DNA of 64,000 bases. Origin: Colias croceus. Its lineage: Eukaryota; Arthropoda; Insecta; Lepidoptera; Pieridae. The position numbers and the translations under genes were made by a program. Position 1 is the first letter of the stretch. Every line of letters begins with the position of its first letter. Below, one piece after another: positions 1 to 10,033 of this stretch. Under the pieces are notes generated by a model, which did no database searches, was not told where the DNA came from, and worked only from the letters and a program-made list of their open reading frames with translations. The stretch is from positions 3,038,001 through 3,102,000 of the forward strand of contig NC_059538.1 of NCBI RefSeq assembly GCF_905220415.1, written 5' to 3'.

Positions 1-600
1 AGGTATTTGACTTGGTAGAAAGAGACAGACTGCTTTTAATCTCTTTCTAACGCATAAATGGCCTTTAGAGTAAACAGGATAGTATACTATGTGCACGTAC
101 AAGCAGTTTTGTTAGTTCGATGGCAGAACGGAAAAATAAGAATGCTATCTTTCTCGCTCGAATGGAAGGTATTTTAACGTGGTAGAAAGAGACAGACTCC
201 TTTTTTATGAATATGAAGAATTGATTGAAATTATCTTGAAATAATTGACTAATCGTGTAACTTCCGAGAGAAAATTATTGGATAATTGAGTCTACACCAT
301 AATTATTAACGTAATAATCTCCCTTTCATATAAGATCAGAATAAAATTAATTCTTGAAAATTTGGTTGTTATAATGATAAAAACTAGAATTTAAGGAAAT
401 TATTGTAATCTTGCACATGGGCTTTAATGTAATGTAGTACATCACTCAGTATTTATAATGAATTCATGTTTAGTAAAATTATATTTGCTTATTATTTGTT
501 GGCAACTGCTTAAATTTTATCGCATAATATATTTATGATAGCGTATGTTTGTAGTTTATTATTGACTTAATTTTTTACTTGTGTGTTATTTCGCATTTTA
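1..600. other. Intergenic, with a short direct repeat
   Basis: No coding exon seen. A direct repeat of about 35 bp at 1-37 and 168-204 shares the core 'ggtagaaagagacagact'. The rest is AT-rich sequence without open frames. Confidence 0.5.
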
Positions 601-614
601 GTCGCACCTTTATA

Positions 615-817
615 GTGCATTTACATCAAGAGTAACATAGTACATCATTTCGTGATCTTTCAGTCGAAACGAAAACTCGTATGCAGTATTAGTAAATTGC
701 ATAGAATCTTTTTGAACGCACTTAGAACAAGAATGCTCTACGCCCGCGCCTGTTTACAATAAAGAATTTGACATAGTGGGGTTAGAATGGACATTCGCTC
801 GCTTGATGTAAATGCAC
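615..817. repeat. Short inverted-repeat element (MITE-like)
   Basis: The 16-bp sequence GTGCATTTACATCAAG at 615-630 recurs as an exact reverse complement at 802-817, enclosing about 170 bp of non-coding DNA. Target duplications are unclear, because the flanking GCACCTTTA copies overlap the repeats. Probably a small non-autonomous DNA transposon remnant; the superfamily cannot be told. Confidence 0.5.
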
Positions 818-1434
818 CTTTAGATTTTACGAAGTTGTTGAAAATTTATATAATTGTTTTAATGTTAAATATGTTTGATTTGTTCGAAGGTTAGTGTTGC
901 ACATGTTTAGGCTATAATTATTCTTTAAATTGGTTGTGGCAGTTTCTTAATTGTAAGAGAAAATCATGTATTGTTCATTAAAAGGAAATTTTTGTTTGTT
1001 TACTTAATACTAGTGCACTGTAGGTTTACGTGGAAAAAAAGTCATTCCATGTAATACAAGTATATAATATGGACCAAACATATAGGAAAATAATATTCCA
1101 ATTATTATAAACCCATAAATCAATTATTCCAAAAATAATACATTTTTAGAACTGTGTACAGGTAGAACCAATCTTTAAGGCAGTTCAGAAGTTAGAAGAA
1201 TAAGTTTGTGCAATGTGACACATTATAGTTTACGGCTCTATAAAGGTCGGTGCTATCTGTATTCTGTACCTAGATTTTTTAAGGTTCAAAAACGTGTATT
1301 TCTGTCCATCCCAAACATCTAGCTCTCATAATCTCACGCACAATATTCTGTTTTTATTGTATGTACAGTTTTCATACTCTTGTCGTAACTTCCTGCCAAT
1401 TTCCTACCGTCATCACGCGTGATTGACATACGTC

Positions 1435-1863
1435 CACTGACCTCTATAACTATACTACCCGTATATATTATATTACTCTATGAACTATACGCTGGACTGG
1501 CTATCCCATACAAAATGACAGCTATTTGCTGTGCCGATTCAAAGCGCCCCCGGTGAAAGTTCTGAGAACTAATAAGATTACAAATTTCGTCGCTTCATTT
1601 TGTTTACACAGGTTTAACCTCTGGATAATCTGAGTCTGAATCAAAAATAGTGTCGGTAATATTTCTATCATTGTAGTCGATATCAGAAAAGTTTTTATCG
1701 ATAATAAACCATTTGTTTTACATCACAAGTATTAGTTCCATTCCCCTTCACTGGCCTCACTGTTGCCGTCAGCGCCAAAATGGCGATTTTCAAATAGGCA
1801 CAAAAAATGACAGCAGTAGCCTGTCCAGCTTAGCTGTCCAGCGTATAGTTATAGAGGTCAGTG
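1435..1863. mobile_element. hAT-like MITE with 8-bp target duplication
   Basis: Exact 21-bp terminal inverted repeats lie at 1435-1455 (starting CACTGACCTCTATAAC) and 1843-1863. The direct repeat CATACGTC borders them immediately at 1427-1434 and 1864-1871. An 8-bp target duplication with a CACTG-type terminus fits the hAT superfamily. The 429-bp interior has no transposase frame, so it is non-autonomous. Confidence 0.8.
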
Positions 1864-1880
1864 CATACGTCACACATAAA

Positions 1881-1997
1881 CCGGCTACTCACCTACCTGC
1901 AGCAGGGGCAATTTTAGAATTGGACCCTTAATTGACTCCTTAATAATTGTGATGTGTATAGGCAAGCAGGGGCAATTAAGAGAACGTGAGTAGCCGG
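1881..1997. repeat. Small inverted-repeat element
   Basis: CCGGCTACTCAC at 1881-1892 and its exact reverse complement at 1986-1997 enclose about 90 bp. The interior has two copies of 'gcaggggcaatt' in direct orientation. It sits ten bases after the hAT-like MITE duplication. No clear target duplication. Confidence 0.5.
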
Positions 1998-1999
1998 CC

Positions 2000-4009
2000 A
2001 TACATCATATAGCCGAACTTATTATAAACACTGTTGTAGGTATAATTTTTATGTTTTATCACTTCTAGCGAACATGTAGAATATAAAATATATTTATTTG
2101 GCCGCGTAGCAGCACATAATGCACTTATCTCTTAAGTTTGAAGTTTAAGCTGTGATGTTTATAACCTGTAATGAGGATCAGAATAAAAAATATTTAATTT
2201 ATTTTTGTTTTGTTCATTGCCCCCTTGATAGTCGTGTGAGGGCATTTTCGCCAAAATGTCTACAATCCAATTCACGGGATGTCCCACACATAAAAATTGC
2301 AATAAACTCAGGATTTTATGATTTAGAAGTGTTGAATTAATTTTAAATTGTTTAGGATGACTTAAGATTTCTTGTTTTAATTTTACTATATGAGAAAATT
2401 AAACCAAAGTTCCAAAATTTAATCCTGAAAACTGACATCTTAAGGATTGCAGTACTGTCCCCTTTTCGAAATGTGATCTTTATTTAACAATTTCTCAGCA
2501 ATTTCGCTATTTATTACTTACTGCAAACGTTTAAATTATTGTAATTTTGTTGTAGTTTTCAAGTGTAATAAACTCATAATACATTTTAATACAATTATAT
2601 TATTTTAAATTAGTTTTAATCGTGTCCCCTTGGTATCTGTTAACTGGACATGTCCTGCACCGTTACCGTAAATGCTCAATAATTTCGTTCAGTTTTTGTT
2701 CTACCTTCCACAATTTTTTTATACAAATAGCAACACCAAATCGAACACGAGCTATGTCATAAGCAATTTGAAGTGTCAGACATTTTAGCGTTCATTTATG
2801 ACAGTGTTGTGAGCGGTAACGGTCATTTTGCAAAGTTTTCACCTCATACTGAGGGGTAAATGTTTCACGATTCTAGAACGATTTTGTAATGTTAATGTTA
2901 AAACAAAGGTAGTTTCACATGGTGACATTATTTGTGGTTTTATATAGATTAAAGATATTCAATTATCTTAACATATATTCAGTTAATGATTAAAAATCTA
3001 AGAAAAGATGTGCGACCGTTACGTCCTTTTCGTTACCAAATGGCTGGTAACGTATTAGCTGGACCAAAAAAGTAACGAATAGGACAGCGTAAACATATGG
3101 ATACACTGAGAGAATTTTTAGTACTATAAAATTGCTCTGCTTATTAGCCACCTGCCAAATTTAACTTGAGGTTTATAAATTTGCTTTTGTTCTGAATTTA
3201 AATTTAAAACAAATTGCATGTCAACTTTGAGATAAATATGCTAGCTACAAAACTACATCAAGTAAGAGCTTTAAGTAGTCATTCTTAATTAGTCCCAGTA
3301 TGTCCTCAACTTTACTATGTCAGGACCGTTACTGATTGGTCAGATATACGTGACTGTCCCCTGAAATATTGAAGAGTTTTGATAGTTTTTCTTTATTTTG
3401 TGAAAAAAAAATAATATTTTTTTATATAATTTAGAAACAAATGCACTCTCAAGTACTGATTGGTATTGTAATTCTAGATTTGCCCCTAGTTATTTCATTA
3501 ATAAAATAAAAGTTAAGTATTGCAATTTCGTAAAAGTAACGGTCATGACAATTTGTTACAAGTTACAATAAGTAATTATTTCGTTTTTAACTAGAGTTTA
3601 TGTTCATTTGCTAGACAAGACAATTATTAAGCTACTACATGCCAAAAAAACCCAATTCTAACTTTAGTTTTATTTCAAAAGCAAAATATTCTTAGGTAAC
3701 ATTCTGGACCAAAAAACGTGCCTAAGTTACTATTTTTCACTATTTCATATAAAATCGGGGTTTAAAATAAAATTCAAAAACATTCTTAGTAAAATTTAAT
3801 AAATCTATTACTCTAATAAACCAACAATTACCCAAAATACTTAAAACAATATTCTGTAGCATATTTTGAGAGGTGGTACCAATTGAAAAAAAAATGCCCG
3901 TGAACGATAAATTACATGAAAATTATTTTGAAAATTATAGCTATAAAGGTTATAAAACCTGCGTGACTCATTCGTAAGCTATTACACAAGTGCTACCTGC
4001 GTTAAAAAC
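2000..4009. other. Intergenic AT-rich stretch, nothing supported
   Basis: AT-rich sequence with many short poly(T)/poly(A) runs and stops in all frames. The short frame at 2152-2340 has no recognisable domain and is not taken as a gene. Confidence 0.4.
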
Positions 4010-4874
4010 AACCGACTTCAAACTTGCACTTGCAACATTTAGGGTCAACTCACACCAAAAGAGCGGCGAAGCGCGGCGAAGCGGAGCGCAGTTTCCGTGT
4101 CATATGAATTTTAACTTTATTTTCATTACTATAATACTTATTATCGCACTAGCTTCCGCCCGCGACTCCGTCCGCGCAGATGTCGGTCTTCGCGTGGATG
4201 GTTTATTTCTCCATTTTGAGTAACTCTGACAATGATATCTTATAAATATCTATTGGACGCAAATACGGCTAGGCCTATATTAATACGCAACGTGTGTTCG
4301 CGGTTCTACAGAACAACGTCTATGGATAAAACTGAAAAATTAAGATTAATTTTTTTCTACGTATTTTTTCAGGATAAAAAGTATCCTATTTTACGCCCAG
4401 GATAATAAGGTATAATTATACCAAGTTTCATCGAAATCGAACCGTTAGTTTTAACGTGATGCCTGAACATACAGACAGACAGACAGACAAAAATTTTTTT
4501 AAACACATATTTGGGTTTGGTATCGATCCAGTAACACCCACTGGTATTTATTTTTTCAATATTTTCAATGTACAGAATTGACCCTTCTACAGATTTATTA
4601 TATGTATAGATGAGAAGCTCGAACGAGTCGCGCTGATGCCCGCGGCGTTTTGGTGTGAGTTGACCCTTACAAATACAGATAAAAATGCTCATAAAATAAA
4701 AACTACTGGGCCTATCCGAATAAAATTTTTATGGGACCAATTCGACACCTTCCCGCATCGAACAAAAAAAGAATCACGTAAATCGGTTCAGAAACCTCGG
4801 GGTAATCGGTGTACATACATAAAAAAAACATACCGGCCGAATTGATAACCTCCTCCTTTTTTTTGAAGTCGGTT
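4010..4874. repeat. Composite nested repeat bounded by AACCGACTTCAAA inverted ends
   Basis: AACCGACTTCAAA at 4010-4022 and its exact reverse complement at 4862-4874 bound a composite block. The right end (about 4818-4874, 'aaacataccggccgaattg' then a T-run) is a tail common in Lepidoptera and recurs at about 43613-43671. A TTA-flanked MITE lies inside the block, and a LINE-tail-like fragment with (CAGA)n near 4470-4490 lies inside that. Confidence 0.6.
4042..4666. mobile_element. MITE with GGGTC termini and TTA target duplication
   Basis: Exact 19-bp terminal inverted repeats (GGGTCAACTCACACCAAAA) at 4042-4060 and 4648-4666 are flanked by TTA at 4039-4041 and 4667-4669. A 3-bp TTA duplication and G-rich ends fit PIF/Harbinger-type transposition. 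No transposase frame; the interior carries a fragment resembling a LINE 3' tail with (CAGA)n near 4470-4490. Confidence 0.75.
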
Positions 4875-4975
4875 AATAATAATATGCTCGAGAAATTGCT
4901 CTAGTCCTAGAGTACACCCACCCTTTAAAAAAAACCTTATAAAATGGTTGGTTTATCAACAGTTATTTATAACGG

Positions 4976-5175
4976 CGTAGTTGCGCTTCGCAGTTTCACC
5001 CGCGTAGCTCCGCTCCTGTTGGTCTTAGCGTAATGATATAATATAGCCTATAGCCTTCCTCGACAGATTAATGGGCTATCTAACACCGAAAGAATTTTTC
5101 AAATCGGACCAGTAGATATTGAGATTAGCGCGTTCAAACAAACAAACTCTTCAGCTTTATAATATGAGTATAGAC
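4976..5175 (-). repeat. LINE/SINE 3' tail fragment, reverse orientation
   Basis: Carries the interspersed-tail landmarks 'gtttcacccgcgtagctccg', 'ttggtcttagcgtaatgat', 'gggctatctaacaccgaaag' and 'gagattagcgcgttcaaac'. The same landmarks occur at 40697-40862 (same orientation) and 52738-52922 (opposite). Confidence 0.65.
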
Positions 5176-5497
5176 TATCGTCTATCTATAGATTCGTACT
5201 TCGTTTGTAAATCAATTGTAAATCAACTATGCCCATTCTGAATCATTTTAATACTTATATTATGAGAGAATTATTAGTGCGGTGAATCTAAGTTATATTC
5301 AAGTATCTAATAATATTCTGACCATGAAGTAAGTAGAAACCACATGAGTGTCACGGATAAATTCGATACCTCTACAAGATTTTCATCTGGAATAGGTTAC
5401 TAGTCTAAAGAAAATATAGACTGGGTCTTCGCATAGCTATTGTTCCCAGATTCCTGCGATAAAAACTATATAATACGACCTATATTTACGGGTCTTA

Positions 5498-5742
5498 GAG
5501 CCGGCGCAGATAAGGCGAAGCGCAGCGCGACACATTTTTCATTGTTAAACTATTATCGACAGACGACATTGTCCTCATTGAAATAACATTAAAAAAAACG
5601 ACAGCGCGCTACTTTTCGCGTGTGACGCTTCGATGCTCCCCGAAATAAATTGTTGTTATTTTATTCTAATGAGATCAATTTCGATAATAGTTTAACAATG
5701 AAAAATGCGCCGCGCTGTTCTTCGCCTTATCTGCGCCGGCCC
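5498..5742. mobile_element. MITE with long terminal inverted repeats
   Basis: The arms at 5498-5559 and 5691-5742 are imperfect reverse complements over 50 bp or more. Shared landmarks are GCCGGCGCAGATAAGGCGAA at the ends and 'cattgttaaactattatcga' inside. The 245-bp element has no coding capacity. Flanks are TTA on the left and TCA on the right, perhaps a decayed 3-bp duplication. Confidence 0.7.
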
Positions 5743-6860
5743 TCATACTATTTTTGTACCTTTATCCAAATCGATTTAGTAAATAAAGTACACGAAGAGA
5801 CAGACAGCGTTACTTTCGCATTTATAATGTAAGTAGTTCTCCTACTGGTAGTTTCAGTATAAAAAATAAAACAAAATAATTACCCAGAACAATTTTTAAT
5901 AAATATAATATTTACTTACAATACGCATACATCTTTGGAATTTATCACTATAATGAATTTTAATACAAGATAGGTTACATTTTTCTTTACAATCTTGTTA
6001 CAAATTACAATCATAAACACTAAAAATATAATAAACATTTAACTGACGTTTAAACCAATCCACTGTTTTTTTACAACAAATAAGTTACAGAAATATAATA
6101 ACTACTAAAATTATGTAAACTCTTACAGAATTCTTGGAATATTGGTCTCGTATTGCTTTTTAAATGTACAACATCAAAAGTTTTATTTTGTTATTAAGTT
6201 AAGTATTGAATAAAAAACAGGAACAGAATTACTGAGCGTATTGCTTTACCATGTAAACTAATATAATATTTCGATGATTCACCTAAAACTAATGATTAAA
6301 GATATGTCAGTACCTATTTATAACTAAAAGTGTCTTCAGAAATTAAAAACCTTGGGCCTGCATTACCTTTATTTTATAGAAAATAGAAATATGAACAAAT
6401 ATAAAATATACCATCAAAACACTATTTTAAATGGGTGCTAATTAAACAGGCTTCTTTTAAATATCATTATTCGCCCCCAAAAATGTATGTTGCCTTCTAA
6501 ATTACTAAGTCAGCCACAATTAACGAGCATCTAAATAATATTATCTTAGCCACTAGTTATCTTCTATGTAAACCACTCTAAATACAACTCAGCATAATGA
6601 TTATTTTTTAGCATCTAAATTTGGAGCATGCATTCTAACAGTAAACTTCTAAAATACTATTAAATGACATCGAAAATTATATTTATTTAGCTTCTAACTT
6701 TTTAACTCAGTACGTTTAAAATGTAACTCATCCCTTATTAATTGATCGTCAAAATTTTGCTAAAAATGTCATCAAATAGTCGGTATATTGGCCACTAATA
6801 TTATCTGAAGCTATTGGGGAAGAGACAAAATAAAAGACTTTATTTTTGAAAAATCAATTG
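5743..6860. other. Intergenic AT-rich stretch
   Basis: No exon or element boundary found. Its right end includes the presumed 3' flank of the minus-strand transposase gene, with poly(A) signals (AATAAA on the minus strand) at 6839-6844 and 6861-6866. Confidence 0.4.
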
Positions 6861-6942
6861 TTTATTGAAAAACCATCATTTTACTTATAGTAAATAATAG
6901 AAACATATTATGAAAAGAATGTAGATAGGTAAACAAAAACCA

Positions 6943-8721
6943 TTATTGGATAATTAACGCAGCTCGCGCTTTAGTTGGCCTTCCACGCTTTCGTTTTAAT
7001 CCAAGTGGTTGTGACTTTGCCTCTAGTGGTGGCGTCACATATTTCAGTCTGATTGCAAGGCCTATTAGATGTTTGCAGCTGTACTTGCGATAAAAGTCTG
7101 GACAATCACAGCAACCAGTAATCCACTCGGTCTGATTGTTTGGTAGTACTACGTTCCAAGATGAAAAAAACACTTTTTTGTATTCGTCAAAACACCTGAA
7201 TTTCTTCTCAGCTTGATTAATTTTGAATGAGTTGTTGCCTGGAATTAAATATGTGGTGCTGTCCGGTGTAGAATGTACAACTCTAATTTTGGTATCAGTT
7301 TTAGCCCATTGATATCCTGTTGTCCAATCTGATAACTGCAATTCAGGTTGTGTCGCAATTTTTTCTTCTGTTGCTTGTAGTGACCAGCTATTAACCATTT
7401 CCTCTGCTACCACGAGAAAACGGGCCAACGGTATACGCTCGCGGAGGGTGTTGTGGTCTTTTATAACTCTATTAAAGGACTCGAGTGCGTTGTTCGTCGC
7501 TGGTGATATTGGTGCTGCACCTAAATACCAATTTGGGTTTTTTATTAGCCATTCTTTTTTAAAATATTTTACGAATGCTTTTTGGTCTTTCCATTTCTTC
7601 AAGAACAACTTCGAAGCAGCAGAAAATACTTCAACAGATGTAGCTGATTGCAATGCATCAATGTCTTCCAATAAATATTTTCGAAAATTCTTCTCTGTCG
7701 TTTGGTCCAATTTAGTACAAATCTTCTTCTTAGCGTGGGCCCAACACATTTTCACAATGGCTTCTTTTCCAAACACATCACGAAATGCATTCTGTATATT
7801 TTTTGCCGCGTCGCAAACTAGGATCTTCGGTTCAAAGGTATGAGAAAAAATTGACAAAAGATTGCTCTTTACTCCTTGAAACATTGTTTTAAAATCAGCT
7901 TTACATTCATTTGTAGATACTGTCAAGCAAATGGGGTGAAATTTTCTGTTTTTATCGGTTGTTCCTACTATCAATACAGGATACCCTTGCCAAATCAATT
8001 TATATGTTGCATCTGCATGCAGAATGTCCGCAGAAATACATTGTTTCAACAAATTCTTAGTAGATAATACGATACGAAAACTAGGTGGATCACTTTCTAA
8101 AATATAATAGGCTATCACAAAGACTTCGTTCTCGTTGTCAGGGACATTTGTATGATTAAAAATCCATTTTTCTAGCTCTCCTAAAGAAATTGTGGATGGT
8201 CCATATTTGATACGCCGGCGATCTGCTAAATAGTTATAAAGCTGCCGTTTTGTAGGTATTTTAAGTTCAGGATTTTTCTTCAAATTCTCCAAGATAGATT
8301 TCGGCTTTAGGTGGAGGTCATACAGTTTATTAATTTCAGATTTTGTTTCATCGCAAATACCATAACGGTAGCTATTCTTAACAAAATCGTGATTATGCTC
8401 GCGATCTGTGCTATAAAGTAACACTGCCTCTGTATCCGCCTCAAATAGCAAATATATTTCTGCAGCACACTGTACTCCTTTACGTGGTACTTTGTTGCAT
8501 CTATAAAAACGTTTTTTTCCTTCTATGGAATAATGTGTAGTGCGTACTGCCCACGTCTTTTCTGCACTGACGGTTTCTTCGGCAAAACTTACACACGAAA
8601 ATTTGTTTACAAATATCCAGTTCTTAGATTCACCTCGCTTTTTTTTCGACAGCTGACCTTCTTCTTGTGATTCCTCGTCAGAACAGTACAGTGGTACTTC
8701 ATTTTCACTTTTAGACGTCAT
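6943..8721 (-). CDS. MULE-type transposase with FLYWCH-like and SWIM zinc fingers
   Basis: An uninterrupted 592-residue frame. An acidic N-terminus is followed by a WRKY/FLYWCH-like finger (C75, C85, H109, H111). The MULE transposase core follows, with an apparently intact catalytic triad: D237 in HADATYK, D304 in LVCDAAK and E414 in NNALESF, plus a CWAH motif at 326-329. A SWIM finger (C538-D-C540 ... C549-K-H551) and an AT-hook-like KRKRGRPTK near 576-584 complete it. Such proteins cut and move Mutator-like elements in the nucleus; some have been domesticated as DNA-binding proteins. The ATG at 8719-8721 has G at -3 and no longer in-frame start was seen. AATAAA signals lie 77-104 bases after the stop. 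I found no terminal inverted repeats within about 1 kb on either side, so mobile element versus domesticated gene is open. The family call is strong; activity is inference. Confidence 0.9.
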   Translation of the reverse strand: MTSKSENEVPLYCSDEESQEEGQLSKKKRGESKNWIFVNKFSCVSFAEETVSAEKTWAVRTTHYSIEGKKRFYRCNKVPRKGVQCAAEIYLLFEADTEAVLLYSTDREHNHDFVKNSYRYGICDETKSEINKLYDLHLKPKSILENLKKNPELKIPTKRQLYNYLADRRRIKYGPSTISLGELEKWIFNHTNVPDNENEVFVIAYYILESDPPSFRIVLSTKNLLKQCISADILHADATYKLIWQGYPVLIVGTTDKNRKFHPICLTVSTNECKADFKTMFQGVKSNLLSIFSHTFEPKILVCDAAKNIQNAFRDVFGKEAIVKMCWAHAKKKICTKLDQTTEKNFRKYLLEDIDALQSATSVEVFSAASKLFLKKWKDQKAFVKYFKKEWLIKNPNWYLGAAPISPATNNALESFNRVIKDHNTLRERIPLARFLVVAEEMVNSWSLQATEEKIATQPELQLSDWTTGYQWAKTDTKIRVVHSTPDSTTYLIPGNNSFKINQAEKKFRCFDEYKKVFFSSWNVVLPNNQTEWITGCCDCPDFYRKYSCKHLIGLAIRLKYVTPPLEAKSQPLGLKRKRGRPTKARAALIIQ

Positions 8722-9734
8722 AACTAATTAATACTCATCGAAAACTTTAATTTAACTTCAGCGAAAACAATTGCAATACGAACGCACGAGCCACGAACGA
8801 CAATAAACAATAATTACACGTGAAAAACTCAACTCGTCGTCACATGAATCGAATGGCGCTCTCTGATTGGTGCAAATGGCCGGTCGCAGTCGTTTCGCGT
8901 ACTCGCGCCAAATCATGCAGTGGCTATTTTCACGATAAAAGAATATGATGTATTATTTTACATGCTAAGTTATAATAAATGATGCTTTCTGTAGAAGCTT
9001 GAATTATATTTTTTTGAGGACATTGTGTTGAAGCTGTAAAACGTAAAATGGTGACGAGATGTAAAATCCGTGGCCGAGTTAGTAAATTAGGTGGCAATGC
9101 ATAAATAAGAAGGACAGTCACAATAATTGATGATCTTTACTTGACGCTTTCTATAGAATATTTAGTGGGCGTTGTAAAAAAGACGAATTAGTTTATTAGA
9201 GGCAATGTCATTATCCCGTTGCTTAGTTATAAAATTAGAAGTTTAATCACGTGTGCGATAAATAATTTTGTGGCTAGACTTATAATTTCCCATTTTAAAT
9301 TATTATGCACTTTTATAAGACCCTTCCCAAACACCACTTTCCAAGTTCCAAATGAAACAAAAAAAAAAACACTTGAATTATTGTCATTCAAACCATTCCA
9401 AATCTAAATTTCCCGCTAATATATTTTGTTCTGTCACTTTTTTTTTGTTCCATCTCACAAAACCAAAAAAACACTGCTTATGATTAAAATGGCACATGCA
9501 GACCACAAAGTAAATTATGCTTAATATTTTATAAAATATTTTAATGATGAACAATTATTAATAAGAAAACATGAGCGTACACACAAGTGGAGACTATTGG
9601 AATTAGATTATTTTTTCTAAATATCCCTTATACTTAGATAGCTATATACGCCCATGTATGAAACTCTCCAATCTTTTTGACCCGGCTGAAGTTAGGCGCG
9701 ATTCGATGTGGCAACGTAAAATATCCACTACCCC
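8722..9734. other. Intergenic region upstream of the transposase gene
   Basis: 8722-8920 is the likely promoter side of the minus-strand transposase gene and is richer in CG than its surroundings. The remainder is AT-rich without coding signal. A minus-strand ATTAAA at 9540-9545 could be the poly(A) signal of the dehydrogenase gene to the right, but this is weak. Confidence 0.35.
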
Positions 9735-9770
9735 CTTAGATTATACACCTATTTAGGTGTATAATCTAAG
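9735..9770. repeat. Perfect 36-nt palindrome downstream of the dehydrogenase gene
   Basis: Two 17-bp arms, CTTAGATTATACACCTA and its exact reverse complement, are separated by TT. The palindrome lies about 90 bases beyond the stop codon of the minus-strand dehydrogenase, so probably in its 3' UTR. It could fold in RNA or be the relic of a tiny inverted-repeat element. Confidence 0.85.
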
Positions 9771-9862
9771 ACTACCCCATAGTAACAAGAACTACCAACA
9801 TGAGCAAGATGACAGTACTGCCAACATTCAGCCCGGCCAAACTTCTGTATAAACTATATCTT

Positions 9863-10033
9863 CTACAGAGGTCTCCTTGCTTTAACCATCTCTTCGCTGA
9901 CTTCCCATAGCTTTTCTTCTTCCTCTTTCGTGAAGGGATACTTGGAGGTAAATTCAGCGCAGTCGCGGAAGAATTTACCAGTTTGTCCCTCAATGCTGTA
10001 GTCGGACGCCGCGTATACTACCGTTTCTGAACC
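9863..10033 (-). CDS. Dehydrogenase exon 5 (C-terminus and stop)
   Basis: 171 nt including TAG at 9863-9865. Begins in phase 0 after an 'attccag' acceptor. Encodes GSETVVYAASDYSIEGQTGK and onward, ending EEMVKARRPL; the GSE..VYAA helix is typical of this family's C-terminal region. Confidence 0.93.
   Translation of the reverse strand, partial: GSETVVYAASDYSIEGQTGKFFRDCAEFTSKYPFTKEEEEKLWEVSEEMVKARRPL

Noticed and set aside
3990..4223. 77-codon plus-strand frame
   Set aside because: Spans the junction of a repeat tail and a MITE terminal repeat; not a gene.
4369..4692. 107-codon minus-strand frame
   Set aside because: Lies wholly in nested MITE and LINE-tail sequence.
7448..7843. 131-codon plus-strand frame
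   Set aside because: Antisense shadow of the MULE transposase.
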